Source: Mucilaginibacter gossypiicola (GTDB lineage Bacteria; Bacteroidota; Bacteroidia; Sphingobacteriales; Sphingobacteriaceae). From it: a stretch of DNA of 64,000 bases. Location of the stretch: NCBI RefSeq assembly GCF_900110105.1, contig NZ_FOCL01000014.1:1-64000 (forward strand), read 5' to 3'. Shown here piece by piece: positions 1 to 9,340 of this stretch. Under the pieces are notes generated by a model, which did not search any database, was not told where the DNA came from, and saw nothing but the letters and a program-made list of their open reading frames with translations. Position numbers and translations under genes: made by a program. How positions within the stretch are numbered: the stretch's first letter is position 1; every line of letters starts with the position of its first letter.

Positions 1-387
1 AACCTGGCCAGCTTTATTCATAAACAAGCTATTAAAATATTTGAATACAGCGATATTGACCTTCATGTAAATGCTTCAGTTAGCGAAACCGGGGTTGCCG
101 TTAGCGGCGAAAAAAGACGGCAGATATACCTTCTTGTTAAGGAGGGCTTAAACAATATTGTCAAACATTCGGAGGCGCAAAACGCATTTCTGGAAATCAG
201 TCTTTACAAAAAACGACTGCATATCAGTATTCGTGATGACGGCCGGGGCTTTGACCCCGATCTGCGTAAATACGAAACCATGGGGATCCGTAATATTTAT
301 GAGCGTGCAAAAATATTGAACGCTGATCTGAAAATTGAGACAGCACCTGGTAAAGGCACATCCATTAATCTTAAATTAAACCTTTAG
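1..387 (+). CDS. Sensor histidine kinase, C-terminal part (truncated by window start)
   Basis: Frame 1 is open from the first base to the TAG at 385-387, giving 128 residues of a longer protein. They form a HATPase_c domain: an N-box (KEGLNNIVKHSEA), a G1 box (DDGRGFD), a MGIRNIYERA segment and a final PGKGTSINL. The N-box and the following response regulator fit the HisKA_3/NarL-class kinases, whose dimerisation/phosphoacceptor part would lie upstream of the window. The protein would autophosphorylate and pass phosphate to the regulator that starts 71 bp downstream. The signal sensed cannot be inferred because the sensor domain is missing. Confidence 0.9.
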   Translation, partial: NLASFIHKQAIKIFEYSDIDLHVNASVSETGVAVSGEKRRQIYLLVKEGLNNIVKHSEAQNAFLEISLYKKRLHISIRDDGRGFDPDLRKYETMGIRNIYERAKILNADLKIETAPGKGTSINLKLNL

Positions 388-458
388 GACTACCCCATAA
401 TAGGTATAAGTAAAGCCGGGATAATTTAAGATATTAGCATTTTATATTTACCGCAAGC

Positions 459-1091
459 ATGCTTCAGATAATTTTGTTAGAAGATAATTTATATTACCGG
501 CGAGGGTTGGAACAGATTATTCATGACATGAGTGGAGTAAGCCTAATGGGGTCATACGCTAACGCCGAATCCGTATTAAAAAAAATAAACCAGTTAAAAC
601 CGGATATCTTTATAGTTGATATTAACCTTGAAGGCATATCGGGTATTGAATTTATACGGCAGGCTAAACCCTTGCTTCCTGATACCGAATTTTTGGTGTG
701 TACTATAAATGATGACAATACCAATATTTTTGAGTCGCTAAAAAGCGGAGCAACAGGTTATATGCTCAAAGAATCATCGGCCGATGAGATCAAAAATGCT
801 ATTACTGAAATTGCTGCAGGAGGTTCGCCCATGAGCGCTTATATCTCACGCAGGGTTATAGCATCCTTTAATAGTGCTGCTACAGCAAAACCAACCTCGG
901 TTGCTGCCGAAAACCTGACGGAGCGTGAGGTTGAGGTACTTAACCATCTGGCGCGCGGCTTGCAATACAAAGAAATTGCAGATCGACTTGAAATTTCAAC
1001 AGGTACCGTCAAAAAACACATTCGTAATACCTATGTCAAGTTACAGGTTCAAAATAAAGTAGAAGCTATTAATAAATTTCGCGCAATTTGA
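459..1091 (+). CDS. NarL/FixJ-family response regulator
   Basis: This 210-residue protein has an N-terminal receiver domain (about 1-120) and a C-terminal LuxR-type helix-turn-helix (about 150-210). Receiver signs are the acidic LLEDN near residue 9, the likely phosphoacceptor Asp54 in IFIVDINLEG, and the Lys in GYMLKESS. The output domain begins ENLTEREVEVLNHLARG and contains GTVKKHIRNTYVKL, the recognition-helix region of GerE/LuxR domains. It follows the histidine kinase in the same direction, so the two very probably form a two-component pair. Targets are unknown. A terminator-like hairpin lies about 140 bp after the stop. Confidence 0.93.
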   Translation: MLQIILLEDNLYYRRGLEQIIHDMSGVSLMGSYANAESVLKKINQLKPDIFIVDINLEGISGIEFIRQAKPLLPDTEFLVCTINDDNTNIFESLKSGATGYMLKESSADEIKNAITEIAAGGSPMSAYISRRVIASFNSAATAKPTSVAAENLTEREVEVLNHLARGLQYKEIADRLEISTGTVKKHIRNTYVKLQVQNKVEAINKFRAI

Positions 1092-1501
1092 TATACCACT
1101 TTTTCAGTATTGCAGGGTTTGGGGGTTAACCTTAATTTAGCGTCATAAAGAATTGAGGGGTGGATATTTAAATTAGCTACCTGTTAGTGATTTAAAACCT
1201 AAACCTTATCATAAATCTAAATTTGTTAACCGGCACGGTTGTGGCGGTTTTTTTTTGCGTAAGATTTTGCATGAAATGAAGATGTGCTAAGTGCAGATTT
1301 ATTTTTCGGTATAATGCACGTCATTTAGCCTGATTCTATCTTAAATTTCTTCGATAATCGCAGTACAAATGCTTTGGTAGTATCTTCCAGCATAAAAGTT
1401 AAAGTTTATTATGCTTTTATGATAAGATTTGAACGAACCATTTACCAAGTCAGCTCCGTAAGACATATGTTAGAGAGTGAAATGTAATTAAACGACGAAG
1501 T
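1092..1501. other. Intergenic region with a terminator and no supported gene
   Basis: This 410-bp stretch holds a terminator-like hairpin with a preceding AAACCTAAACC block at 1194-1256, described separately. The remainder, before the GTG start at 1502, is AT-rich. I see no open frame with coding character and no tRNA-like fold. Confidence 0.6.
1194..1256 (+). terminator. AAACCTAAACC block followed by rho-independent terminator hairpin
   Basis: A stem AACCGGCAC (1228-1236) / GTGGCGGTT (1241-1249) with a GGTT loop and one G-G mismatch is followed by an uninterrupted T run (1248-1256), the usual layout of an intrinsic terminator on the + strand. About 30 bp upstream is AAACCTAAACCTTATCA. The same 17-mer occurs at 44844-44860, and a shorter variant precedes the terminator at 62831. 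The hairpin ends either the response regulator mRNA or a small RNA. Confidence 0.6.
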
Positions 1502-1987
1502 GTGAAAATATTAGTTCAGGAATCTCTTAGCAACAAAGAGATTGAAGCCGCTTTTCGCTTATGGAATAATGAATATCCTGAAAAATTAAAGTTTGATGCA
1601 ATCGAAGATTTTAATGGCTATCTCAACAATCTCGATGCAAAAATGCACTTTTTGCTAATTAACGAACAGGAGGGTATTGTTGGTTGGTCAGCAACTTTCT
1701 TTCGTGATAATGCGAGATGGTTTGCGATCATATTAGATAGTAATATTCATGGAATGGGTTATGGAACAAGTATGCTTGATGAAATAAAGAAGCGCGAAAA
1801 CCAGCTTACCGGTTGGGTAATTGATAAAGATGATGTTCTGCGCGCTGATGGGTTCAGGTATAAATCGCCCCTGCAATTCTATATAAAAAATGGCTTTAAC
1901 GTCCTTCCCGAATGTAGAATGGAGTCGGAAAAAATATCCGCTGTGAAAATTACCTGGCAACTCGCTGGTGAATTTGAACTCATTTAA
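1502..1987 (+). CDS. GNAT-family N-acetyltransferase
   Basis: This 161-residue protein looks like a stand-alone GNAT acetyltransferase, which moves an acetyl group from acetyl-CoA to an amine. The central strand and loop WFAIILDSNIHGMGYGTSMLDEI fit GNAT motif A, with HGMGYG in place of the common Q/RxxGxG/A pyrophosphate loop. The later LQFYIKNGFNVLPE fits motif B (Y-x-x-x-GF). The only plausible start is GTG at 1502, because an in-frame TGA lies at 1478-1480 with no ATG between. It stands alone between a terminator and a convergent gene. The substrate cannot be told from sequence. Confidence 0.75.
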   Translation: MKILVQESLSNKEIEAAFRLWNNEYPEKLKFDAIEDFNGYLNNLDAKMHFLLINEQEGIVGWSATFFRDNARWFAIILDSNIHGMGYGTSMLDEIKKRENQLTGWVIDKDDVLRADGFRYKSPLQFYIKNGFNVLPECRMESEKISAVKITWQLAGEFELI

Positions 1988-2058
1988 TCACAGCATTCCT
2001 GCGAAGTATTAATAGCCGCTAACTTGCAGGCTATTTAATGTACTCATGGTAGATATAT

Positions 2059-3072
2059 TTAACGAACAATAACGGAGGTGATACCGTCCGGCCGCCCTAT
2101 TGCTATTCTTTTGATTTCTTTGCGCGTATTCAGGTCAATCACATAAACGTAATTGTTGGGTGTACAGGAAACGAACATCCGGTTCATCGCTTTATCCATG
2201 TAAATCCCGGCGCCCTGGCCCATGTTTTCTTTTTGTTCTAACTGCTGCGTTATCCTGTTATAATATAGAAGGTCGCCGGTTTTAACGCTGACCACGCAAA
2301 CCGTTTTACCATCGGGCGTAATGCCAATGCGGTGCAAACCTGGCACATGGGTATCAATGGTTGCTTTTACCTTCTTGTTTACCAGGTCAACAATGACGAT
2401 GTGACCATCCGGCCGGGCTGTCCAAAGGTCCTTGCCGTCGGCGGTTATATCAAAACCTTCGGCACCAACACCCACATTAACCAAAGTTTGCCGCCATTCT
2501 ATACGTTTCTTAGCATTTGCCGGTAATACACCTGTTGGTGGCATATACGGCGGTATCAGCTTCCTTTCGAAAATACTGATTGTGCCCGACTCTACATTGG
2601 TGGTATAAAAAGTATTGCCATCAGCGGTCATACGCATCAGATGGGTAAAATCCTGACCGGTTCCCAATACCCGTACCGGCTTATCCTGTTTCACATCGTA
2701 AGCTACAACAGCCTTAGATCCCTGCGCTGTGTACCAAAGCGTATCATTATGATAAGCCATACCGTGCGGTACATAAAAAGGTTGCGTATCAATATCCTTA
2801 ACCGGTTGCATTTTTTTTAAATCGATGACATTGATAACATGCCCCGTGCCGGCAATCACTGCGTTAGATACGTAGGCGATGCTATTGTCTGTAGATAATT
2901 CTATCTCGTGTGGGTCTTCACCTACGGGTATCTTGTTAACAGGTTCGAGTGTTTTGTAGTCAAGTACCCACATTTTGTGTTCGCCTTTAGATAACAGCAA
3001 TACATACTGTTTGTCTTGTGCAATGGCGAAAAGGCCGGTAAAAACAAGCAGTAACGTAAGTAGTAGTTTCAT
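2059..3072 (-). CDS. YncE-like beta-propeller protein, exported
   Basis: The 337-residue product begins with a signal peptide (MKLLLTLLLVFTGLFAIAQ) and continues as repeated blades of the YVTN/YncE seven-bladed propeller type. Repeats include VLLLSKGEHKMWVLDYKTLE, AYVSNAVIAGTGHVINVIDL, WTARPDGHIVIVDL and FVSCTPNNYVYVIDL, each ending in a V-x-D-L strand. Such proteins are periplasmic or surface-exposed and often bind ligands or metals; an enzymatic role is not supported here. It is divergent from the heme locus, with a 542-bp gap between them. Any role in heme or iron handling is only positional. Confidence 0.85.
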   Translation of the reverse strand: MKLLLTLLLVFTGLFAIAQDKQYVLLLSKGEHKMWVLDYKTLEPVNKIPVGEDPHEIELSTDNSIAYVSNAVIAGTGHVINVIDLKKMQPVKDIDTQPFYVPHGMAYHNDTLWYTAQGSKAVVAYDVKQDKPVRVLGTGQDFTHLMRMTADGNTFYTTNVESGTISIFERKLIPPYMPPTGVLPANAKKRIEWRQTLVNVGVGAEGFDITADGKDLWTARPDGHIVIVDLVNKKVKATIDTHVPGLHRIGITPDGKTVCVVSVKTGDLLYYNRITQQLEQKENMGQGAGIYMDKAMNRMFVSCTPNNYVYVIDLNTRKEIKRIAIGRPDGITSVIVR

Positions 3073-3614
3073 TTTGATCTATTTATTATAAGTGCCTGAT
3101 GAAATATGCCAGGTAATTATTCGAGTAAACTTCAAATACTATCCCGAAAGGATGTTTCATATAACACTTGCGGTAACATTTATCGTCGGGGGTAATATAG
3201 AACATACGGGTATGCTTTGTTTACCGCTATGTGCAACAATTTTGTTAACCACGCTCTTCTCGCCTGTCTATCAGTGTTTAAATTTCACCTCTATATATCA
3301 CCCGGATATGTTAGATAAAACCAAAGTTTAATTTTTTTTATGGATTTGGTATTTAAATAATAGTTAAGTAACGCTTTTAAACTTTAAAGTTGATTTTGTT
3401 ATAACTATCTGGTATTTAATTGATTGTATTTTGTTTAATGAGCGTGGGGCAAATCTTGGCTTCTTATTATTGGTTGGAGTTTTTAAATAATAGAGAAATA
3501 ATCCTAAAACAGTAAAAGAAAATCCCGATAGCGTAAATGATTTCTCAAATCTAAAAACGACTTTTGTTGTGTTTATTTAGACTTATTAAAAATAAGCGTA
3601 TATTTAATTGTTAC
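3073..3614. promoter_or_regulatory. Divergent intergenic region upstream of the heme locus
   Basis: This 542-bp AT-rich stretch separates the minus-strand propeller gene from the plus-strand TonB receptor and must hold both promoters. I could not assign a convincing Bacteroidota -33/-7 pair. A 79-codon frame at 3092-3331 has no family resemblance and poor coding character and is not called. A site for the AraC-type regulator at 12364 would be expected here but is not identifiable by eye. Confidence 0.45.
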
Positions 3615-5969
3615 ATGTTCAAACTTTACCTAATGCTTTATCTCAGCTGTTTTTGTTTGATAGCCGCCGCTCAATCCCCTTATAAAATAAGCGGGCAGGT
3701 GCTGAACGAGCAGGGAGAACCGGTAAACGCATCAAGCATCCTGATCAAAGAAAATTTAAGAGGTACTCAAACCGATACCATGGGCCGTTTTGTGATAGAT
3801 AAATTAAAACCTCGCGAATACACGCTTATCATTTCGGCCCTTGGCTATGAAAAGCATTTTCAGTGTGTTGATATTAGACGGCAGTCTGTTAGCAATATCC
3901 GCATTCACTTAAAAATATCCGCTCAAAATCTCAAAGAAGTAAATGTACTTGGGAAACAGGAAAGTCATGATAACCTGATTGATCTTACCCGTACGCCCAT
4001 GCCGTCAACAGTAATAACGCGCAAGCAGATAGAGATGATGGGCAGCCGCCGGCTGGATGAAGTATTAAAGGAGCAAACCGGACTGGCCATAGTAAATGAC
4101 ATAGGATCGGGTGCCAGGACGGTTGGTTTGCAATTACAGGGTTTTGATAGTGGTTATACCATGATCATGATTGACGGCCAGCCCATGACGGGCCGTAATT
4201 CGGGTAATTTCGACTTATCACGTATTACGGTTGCTAATATCGAGCGTATAGAGATTATTAAGGGTGCATCATCATGCCTGTTTGGGAGTGAGGCCTTAGC
4301 CGGGGTAGTTAACATTGTTACCCGTCAAAACATATCGCAAAGCCAGGGATTGGCCAGTTTGCGCTACGGCAGTTTTAATACGCTGGATGCCACACTTGAG
4401 GGCGAAACCCCTTTTGCAAAAGGCAAAGGTTCGGGTTATATATCAGGTAATTATTATCGTACCGATGGTTTTAACGCCAACCCTTACCTGAGCGAGGGTA
4501 AAACAGCCCCGCCTTATGATAGCTATACGATACAAGGCCGCGGAAGGTACACTTTAAGTACCATGAATGCGCTTAACATAACCGGGCGCTATGCTGTACG
4601 TAATTCAGTAAATCAAACTGCTTATAGTACAGTGCCAAGCCGGGATATGCTGGTAGAAAAAGATTTGAACGCCTCGGCTATTTTAAATACCAATTTTAAT
4701 AACGGGCTGCGGTTAAAAACGCAATACTACCTTACCCGTTACGCTACCGATCAAAATATTACCAACCTGGCCAATAGCCAGGTGATACCTACCAACAACT
4801 TTGTGCAGTACCTGCACCGGGGAGAGCTACAGGCCTCGCAAACTTACTGGGGCAGCATGGTGCTTACAGGTGGCACCGGTATCCAGTACGAAACAATGAA
4901 CAACAACTTGTACAGCGGGATTAAAAGCCAGTCGACAGCGTTTGTATATGCACAGGCTGATTGGAAACTCAGTGATGAATTGGGTTTGACAGGTGGCGTG
5001 AGGGGCGAGCACCATAGCCGCTACGGCAGCAGTTTGAACCCAAGCTTCGGCGTAAAATATCAACCTGTAAAACCGCTTACCTTAAAGGCGGCCATAGCAA
5101 CCGGCTTTAAAACGCCCGATTTCAGGCAGTTGTACCTCAATTTTACAAACCTTGCCGGTGGGGGTTATACTGTGTTAGGTACCGATGTTTTCACAGCCGA
5201 GTTACAGAAGCTACAAGATGCCGGACAAATAGCTACCGTGTTTGCCAACGCCGCTAAAGTGAGCACACTTAAGCCCGAACGTTCGGTGGCTTACAGTGCA
5301 GGTTTTACTTTGCAGATAACGTCCGCTATAAAGGCCGATGTTAACGGCTTCTATAATGATGTGCGCAATTTTATTAATACAGATCAGGTGGCATCGAAGA
5401 AAGGTGGTCAGCAGATCTTCTCTTATTTCAATATAGACAGGGCCTTCCTTACCGGTGCGGATGTTGGCCTGAACTTTCGTGTTACTAAAGGATTTAACAT
5501 TTCGGCAGGGTATCAATTACTATATGCTAAGGACAGGGGGGTAATTGATTCGATTAAAGCAGGCAAAGGAAATTATGCACAGGTTTATGATCCCAATACC
5601 GGTCAAACCCGCCGCTCTAAAGTTTCCGATTATTTCGGGCTTAATAACCGTTCACGTCATATGGCTAATATCAAGTTCACTTACGAATATGAGCCTAAAG
5701 GTATTACCGGCACATTCAGGGTTAATTACCGGGGCAAATATGGCTTCCAGGAAGCTAACCTGGCTAACCAGTTTCTTGACCCTTATGATACTTATGTATC
5801 CAGCTTTTTCCTCTTCAACGCTTCGGTGCAAAAAAAGCTGATGAACAATCATTTTTCGATACAGCTAACCGCCGATAATATCTTGAACTACCGTGATCAG
5901 CTGATGCCAGCACAAAGCGGTCGCACCATTATGCTTGGCCTCAACTATCGATTTTTTAAACAACAATAA
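3615..5969 (+). CDS. TonB-dependent outer-membrane receptor, HmuR/heme-type (inferred)
   Basis: I place the start at ATG 3615, giving 784 residues with a signal peptide (MFKLYLMLYLSCFCLIAAAQ); the frame also opens 51 bp upstream at a TTG. After cleavage comes a carboxypeptidase-regulatory-like domain (about 22-110), then a plug domain (about 125-235, with GYTMIMIDGQP and IERIEIIKGASSCLFGSEAL), then a 22-strand-type barrel ending in aromatic LNYRF. ATGFKTPDFRQLY followed later by STLKPERS recalls the FRAP and NPDL boxes of heme receptors. Energised by TonB, it would bring a ligand across the outer membrane. Two HmuY-family lipoproteins follow at once and a heme oxygenase lies downstream, so heme is the best-supported ligand. 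A siderophore receptor is the alternative. Confidence 0.85.
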   Translation: MFKLYLMLYLSCFCLIAAAQSPYKISGQVLNEQGEPVNASSILIKENLRGTQTDTMGRFVIDKLKPREYTLIISALGYEKHFQCVDIRRQSVSNIRIHLKISAQNLKEVNVLGKQESHDNLIDLTRTPMPSTVITRKQIEMMGSRRLDEVLKEQTGLAIVNDIGSGARTVGLQLQGFDSGYTMIMIDGQPMTGRNSGNFDLSRITVANIERIEIIKGASSCLFGSEALAGVVNIVTRQNISQSQGLASLRYGSFNTLDATLEGETPFAKGKGSGYISGNYYRTDGFNANPYLSEGKTAPPYDSYTIQGRGRYTLSTMNALNITGRYAVRNSVNQTAYSTVPSRDMLVEKDLNASAILNTNFNNGLRLKTQYYLTRYATDQNITNLANSQVIPTNNFVQYLHRGELQASQTYWGSMVLTGGTGIQYETMNNNLYSGIKSQSTAFVYAQADWKLSDELGLTGGVRGEHHSRYGSSLNPSFGVKYQPVKPLTLKAAIATGFKTPDFRQLYLNFTNLAGGGYTVLGTDVFTAELQKLQDAGQIATVFANAAKVSTLKPERSVAYSAGFTLQITSAIKADVNGFYNDVRNFINTDQVASKKGGQQIFSYFNIDRAFLTGADVGLNFRVTKGFNISAGYQLLYAKDRGVIDSIKAGKGNYAQVYDPNTGQTRRSKVSDYFGLNNRSRHMANIKFTYEYEPKGITGTFRVNYRGKYGFQEANLANQFLDPYDTYVSSFFLFNASVQKKLMNNHFSIQLTADNILNYRDQLMPAQSGRTIMLGLNYRFFKQQ

Positions 5970-5978
5970 TAAACTCCG

Positions 5979-6650
5979 ATGAAATTACTATCGACCTATA
6001 AAAACCATTATCAACAGCTGTTCATTGCCCTGGCTGTGGTTGCTGTCTTTAGCTCCTGTACTAAAGACCAGGTTAAACCACAGCTTCAGGATGGCAGCAG
6101 TACCGTAGTTACCGATTTGCCCGGCGATGTAGGCAGTACCATAAACACAGGCTTTAAAACTTTCTACTTCAGTTTTGCTACCGATAGTAAGGTGGATAGC
6201 ACGGCCAAAAAAAGCACCGCCTGGGATATCTCTTTTGCAAGGGAATATAACTCATACGTAGGGATCAATAACGGTAACAATGAGGGTAGCTACGGTTTTG
6301 GGGGGCCGGGTAAAGGAGCGATAGTGGCCGTGAGCCAAACGTACGATTCGGTTAAGGAAGCTCCATCAGATGCAGATTTTCAAAGTAAGGGTGTAACCTC
6401 GGTGGGTTGGGATCCGGGTAATGGATTAGGGTGGTATTTCTATGATCTGAAAACGCACATCGCTGTACCTGTTAAGGGGCGCACTTATGTGTTGCGTACA
6501 GCTGAGGGGAAATATGCCAAGTTGGAGCTGGTAAGCATGTATAAAGGCGCACCTGCGGTAGTTACTGACCTTAACTGGCCATCACCTTACTTCACCTTCC
6601 GCTATTATGTTCAACAGGACGGTAGCCGTAATCTATCAACCAAAAACTAA
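5979..6650 (+). CDS. HmuY-family heme-binding lipoprotein 1
   Basis: This 223-residue lipoprotein has a signal peptide ending in VFSSC (lipobox) and then one HmuY-type beta domain. Recognisable family features are the TAWDISFAREYNSYVGINNG block, a glycine-rich YGFGGPGKGAI loop, GWYFYDLKTHIAVPVKGRTY, and the signature VLRTAEGKYAKLELVSMYKG. The C-terminal PYFTFRYYVQQDG completes the fold. HmuY proteins sit on the cell surface, take heme from host or environmental hemoproteins and hand it to the partner TonB receptor, here encoded 9 bp upstream. Which residues coordinate iron cannot be settled without alignment. Confidence 0.85.
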   Translation: MKLLSTYKNHYQQLFIALAVVAVFSSCTKDQVKPQLQDGSSTVVTDLPGDVGSTINTGFKTFYFSFATDSKVDSTAKKSTAWDISFAREYNSYVGINNGNNEGSYGFGGPGKGAIVAVSQTYDSVKEAPSDADFQSKGVTSVGWDPGNGLGWYFYDLKTHIAVPVKGRTYVLRTAEGKYAKLELVSMYKGAPAVVTDLNWPSPYFTFRYYVQQDGSRNLSTKN

Positions 6651-6662
6651 AAACAATTAATC

Positions 6663-7463
6663 ATGAAAATCAAACATATACTTCAAAAACGCACTACCCG
6701 CTCTTTAGCAGTACTTGCGGTTGCAGCTATAACATTTAACTCGTGTTCAAAAAGTGAAGGAGTAAAACCGGATGTTACAACACCGGTAGTTACACCCACC
6801 AGGGACGCCGATAAAGTACCTTACTATAAGTTGCAAAGGGTAGAGAATCTGGCCGCCCAAACTGATGATCAAAATCCCACCGAACCTAAAACAGAGATAC
6901 TGTTCAGTTTAGATTATAAAAAGGAACAGCCCAACACTTATGCCAAAACCACGCTTTGGGATATTTCATTGAGCGGGCTTTACAATAGTTTTTTAGGACC
7001 GAATAGCAATACTGATGCCGGAAATTCCGGCTATCAGGGGCCGGGTAAGGGTGGTATTACCATTGTTCAGCAGGCTTTTGATGATGTGACCGCCATACCT
7101 GCCGCAGCCGATTTCAAAACAACCAAAGGTTTGATCGGTACAGACGACAAAGGCAGTTTCGGTACGGGAACCGGCTGGTACCTTTACGATTTTGGAGGAA
7201 CTGAAGTTGGCGATGGTAGCGCCACTAAAGTACACGTAGCCTACGCCCTGGGCAATGCGCTTAAGCTGGCCGATGGTAGTACGCTACCTGCACGGACCGT
7301 CATTGTAAAAACAGCATCGGGCGATTATGCCAAGATCAAAATGATCAGCTGTTATAAAGACATTTTTACACCCGACCAAATGTTAACCAACTCGCCGCAT
7401 ATGTATTTCACCTTCGAATACATGATAGTACCGGCAGGCAGTACCAAATTCGAGATCAAGTAA
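6663..7463 (+). CDS. HmuY-family heme-binding lipoprotein 2
   Basis: This 266-residue lipoprotein begins 12 bp after the first HmuY gene and has a lipobox near TFNSC. It keeps the family pattern with extra insertions: TLWDISLSGLYNSFLGPNS, then GYQGPGKGGITIVQQAFDDV, a GTGWYLYDFGG segment, RTVIVKTASGDYAKIKMISCYKD and a closing YFTFEYMIVPAG. It is a paralogue of its neighbour, with a longer linker after the lipobox and a longer loop around residues 180-215. Tandem HmuY genes imply either different heme sources or a relay. Function is inferred from family and position. Confidence 0.83.
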   Translation: MKIKHILQKRTTRSLAVLAVAAITFNSCSKSEGVKPDVTTPVVTPTRDADKVPYYKLQRVENLAAQTDDQNPTEPKTEILFSLDYKKEQPNTYAKTTLWDISLSGLYNSFLGPNSNTDAGNSGYQGPGKGGITIVQQAFDDVTAIPAAADFKTTKGLIGTDDKGSFGTGTGWYLYDFGGTEVGDGSATKVHVAYALGNALKLADGSTLPARTVIVKTASGDYAKIKMISCYKDIFTPDQMLTNSPHMYFTFEYMIVPAGSTKFEIK

Positions 7464-7484
7464 TACAGTCCTACACCCCATTAT

Positions 7485-8450
7485 ATGAAAACAAAATACC
7501 TGGCTTTTTTAATCGCTTTATTTATTGCAGGTTTCACTGCCTGTAAAAAAACTATCAATTACGATCCGCTGGCCCAAAACAGGATAACCGAATACAAGGT
7601 GGTAAATGTTCAGGATACCGTAATCTATGGTTCGATAGATAATATTCAAAATACCATTACCGTGTACGTGCCTTATTATTATGGCATGACGGTGATTCAG
7701 CCGAGCATTAAAGTTGATGCCGGTGCCATGCTAAGCACGCAGGCATTACCGGTTGAGGTAACCGATGCCTCACAAAGCTATACAGTTAAAGGTGCCGATG
7801 GCAGCACCAGAACTTACAAACTGATCATCGCGCAGCAAAACCCTCCTGCTTTAAGTTTAGAATGGTCGGATGCCAACCCGGTTGCGGTTCCGGGTGGCCA
7901 ACTCACTGTAATAACCGGAAATTTTCAGAGTACTAATAAAACAACCTTGAAAATAACACTTCAAAGCGTTACATCTAATCAAATTATAACTCCTGATCCC
8001 AGTACTGCATTTATTCTTACCTGGATTGAAGGAAAAGGAACCTACATCTCAAGTGCAAATACACCAACCTCATTAGATAGTGGTTTGTATAAGGTTAATG
8101 TAAGCTTTTTAGGAAACAACGTAACCATGGATAAACCGGTGCATGTGTATTATCCCACACCGTCCATCGCCCCAACATGGAACACCCAAACTGTGGCCGC
8201 AGGCGATACGCTGGCTTTTATACCCAACGGAACAGGTTTGTTTTATGACCTGAAAACCGTTACCGCTAAAATACAAGGTCAAAATTATAACATCCCAATT
8301 AAAAGCACCAGCCGTTTAGGAGCAGTTATCACCTTCCCTGATGGATTGCCGGTAGGCAATTGGGGCAGTGTACCCTTCGTATTTCAGTTTGGCAATTTTA
8401 ACCCGGTAACTACTACTGTGCCTTTAATAGTGAAAGCTAAAGGTGGTTGA
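7485..8450 (+). CDS. Surface lipoprotein with Ig-like domains, heme-locus copy A
   Basis: This 321-residue lipoprotein (lipobox GFTAC, then KKTIN) appears to have three beta-sandwich domains. The first (about 30-115) contains YTVKGADGSTRTYKLIIAQ, the ending typical of DUF5018/Ig-like modules in Bacteroidota lipoproteins. The second and third (about 118-215 and 220-318) look IPT/TIG-like, with PVAVPGGQLTVITGNF near the start of the second. It closes the first gene group after the HmuY pair, 21 bp after the preceding stop. The gene at 9455 encodes a clear architectural homologue. A scaffold or substrate-docking role at the cell surface is likely but unproven. Confidence 0.75.
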   Translation: MKTKYLAFLIALFIAGFTACKKTINYDPLAQNRITEYKVVNVQDTVIYGSIDNIQNTITVYVPYYYGMTVIQPSIKVDAGAMLSTQALPVEVTDASQSYTVKGADGSTRTYKLIIAQQNPPALSLEWSDANPVAVPGGQLTVITGNFQSTNKTTLKITLQSVTSNQIITPDPSTAFILTWIEGKGTYISSANTPTSLDSGLYKVNVSFLGNNVTMDKPVHVYYPTPSIAPTWNTQTVAAGDTLAFIPNGTGLFYDLKTVTAKIQGQNYNIPIKSTSRLGAVITFPDGLPVGNWGSVPFVFQFGNFNPVTTTVPLIVKAKGG

Positions 8451-8710
8451 TAAAAGCATTATGCGCCTTGCGTACGAAGGCAAGTAATAATAACCTATGT
8501 ATAAACAAAACCTTATGCCTATGAAGAAATAAAATTGTAAACACCAATACCAACCGGCAGCTCCTTGTGGGGTGTTAAAGGAATTGCAATACAATTTATC
8601 AAAGGCAACCCGTACATGTTTGCTAAGGGACAAATCAAAACGCGCATGTACAGGAGGCCCGATTAATGCCCAATAATAAATCAAATTTTTAAATACATCA
8701 AATACTTAAA
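8451..8710. other. 260-bp gap inside the heme locus
   Basis: The gap separates the two halves of the heme locus. It contains a small hairpin just after the stop (GCCTT/AAGGC around 8463-8479) and a longer stem GTACATG...CATGTAC around 8613-8652. These could attenuate or process the transcript, or mark an internal promoter. No real ORF is evident. Confidence 0.4.
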
Positions 8711-9340
8711 ATGAAAACAATTGTAAAAAACATATCAAAAACCGTTTTAGTTGTACTTGCCGCTTCTGTAGCTTTCACTTCATGTAAAAAAGATAGCAGC
8801 AGCAATGTAAACCCATTAAAAGCAAGTAACCAAACAGCAAGCGTATCGCCTACAAACACTTTGCTTTATGGCAACTGGGGCAACCCAACACCTGCTCCCG
8901 GAACATTTGGTACCAGGTATTTTAACCTGTCTACCGGTGCACAAGACTCAACCGGGACCATAGCTTATCATCTAACGTTTACATCTACCAATAACCTGCT
9001 TATTAAACCCCGTAGCGGTGCTACGCTTAAATATTTGAATACAACCAAAGCTTTTTCGGCACTTGACGCCAGCGATTTGGCCGCCGCTACAACGGTTACT
9101 GCCACCACCGGCATAGGTTTAAATACCGTTAGCGATTCGTTGAATACTACATTAAACGCTAACGGATGGTTAAATTATAATATTACCACCCACGTAGTTA
9201 GCTATACCCATAACGTGGTGTTTTTCCTTACACAAGGTACTACTACCTACGCTTTTAAAGCAACTGCTTCCAGTGCGCAAGGTACAGCAACATCAAACCG
9301 TGGCCTGTACTGGTTTGACCGCGGCGTACTTGTTCCGTAA
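8711..9340 (+). CDS. Lipoprotein, probable diverged HmuY-like protein
   Basis: This 209-residue lipoprotein (lipobox AFTSC followed by KKDSS) does not match HmuY closely but follows the same order of elements. A strand pair YHLTFTSTNNLLI takes the place of WDISF...YNSY, KAFSALDASDLAAAT corresponds to the acidic D-A-D-F segment, and NGWLNYNITTHVVSYTHNVV resembles the GW-Y-Y-D-T-H-x-x-x-P stretch. The terminal YWFDRG is different. It starts the second half of the locus and is followed by an Ig-like lipoprotein, repeating the order HmuY then Ig-lipoprotein seen upstream. I regard it as a third heme-binding-type protein with moderate confidence; an unrelated beta lipoprotein is possible. Confidence 0.55.
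   Translation: MKTIVKNISKTVLVVLAASVAFTSCKKDSSSNVNPLKASNQTASVSPTNTLLYGNWGNPTPAPGTFGTRYFNLSTGAQDSTGTIAYHLTFTSTNNLLIKPRSGATLKYLNTTKAFSALDASDLAAATTVTATTGIGLNTVSDSLNTTLNANGWLNYNITTHVVSYTHNVVFFLTQGTTTYAFKATASSAQGTATSNRGLYWFDRGVLVP

Noticed and set aside
3092..3331. 79-codon + strand frame between the propeller gene and the TonB receptor
   Set aside because: It has no family resemblance and unusual composition, and it lies in a divergent promoter region. It reads as a chance frame.
8424..8684. 86-codon minus-strand frame in the heme locus gap
   Set aside because: It is antisense to the operon, starts in the spacer and has no coding signature.
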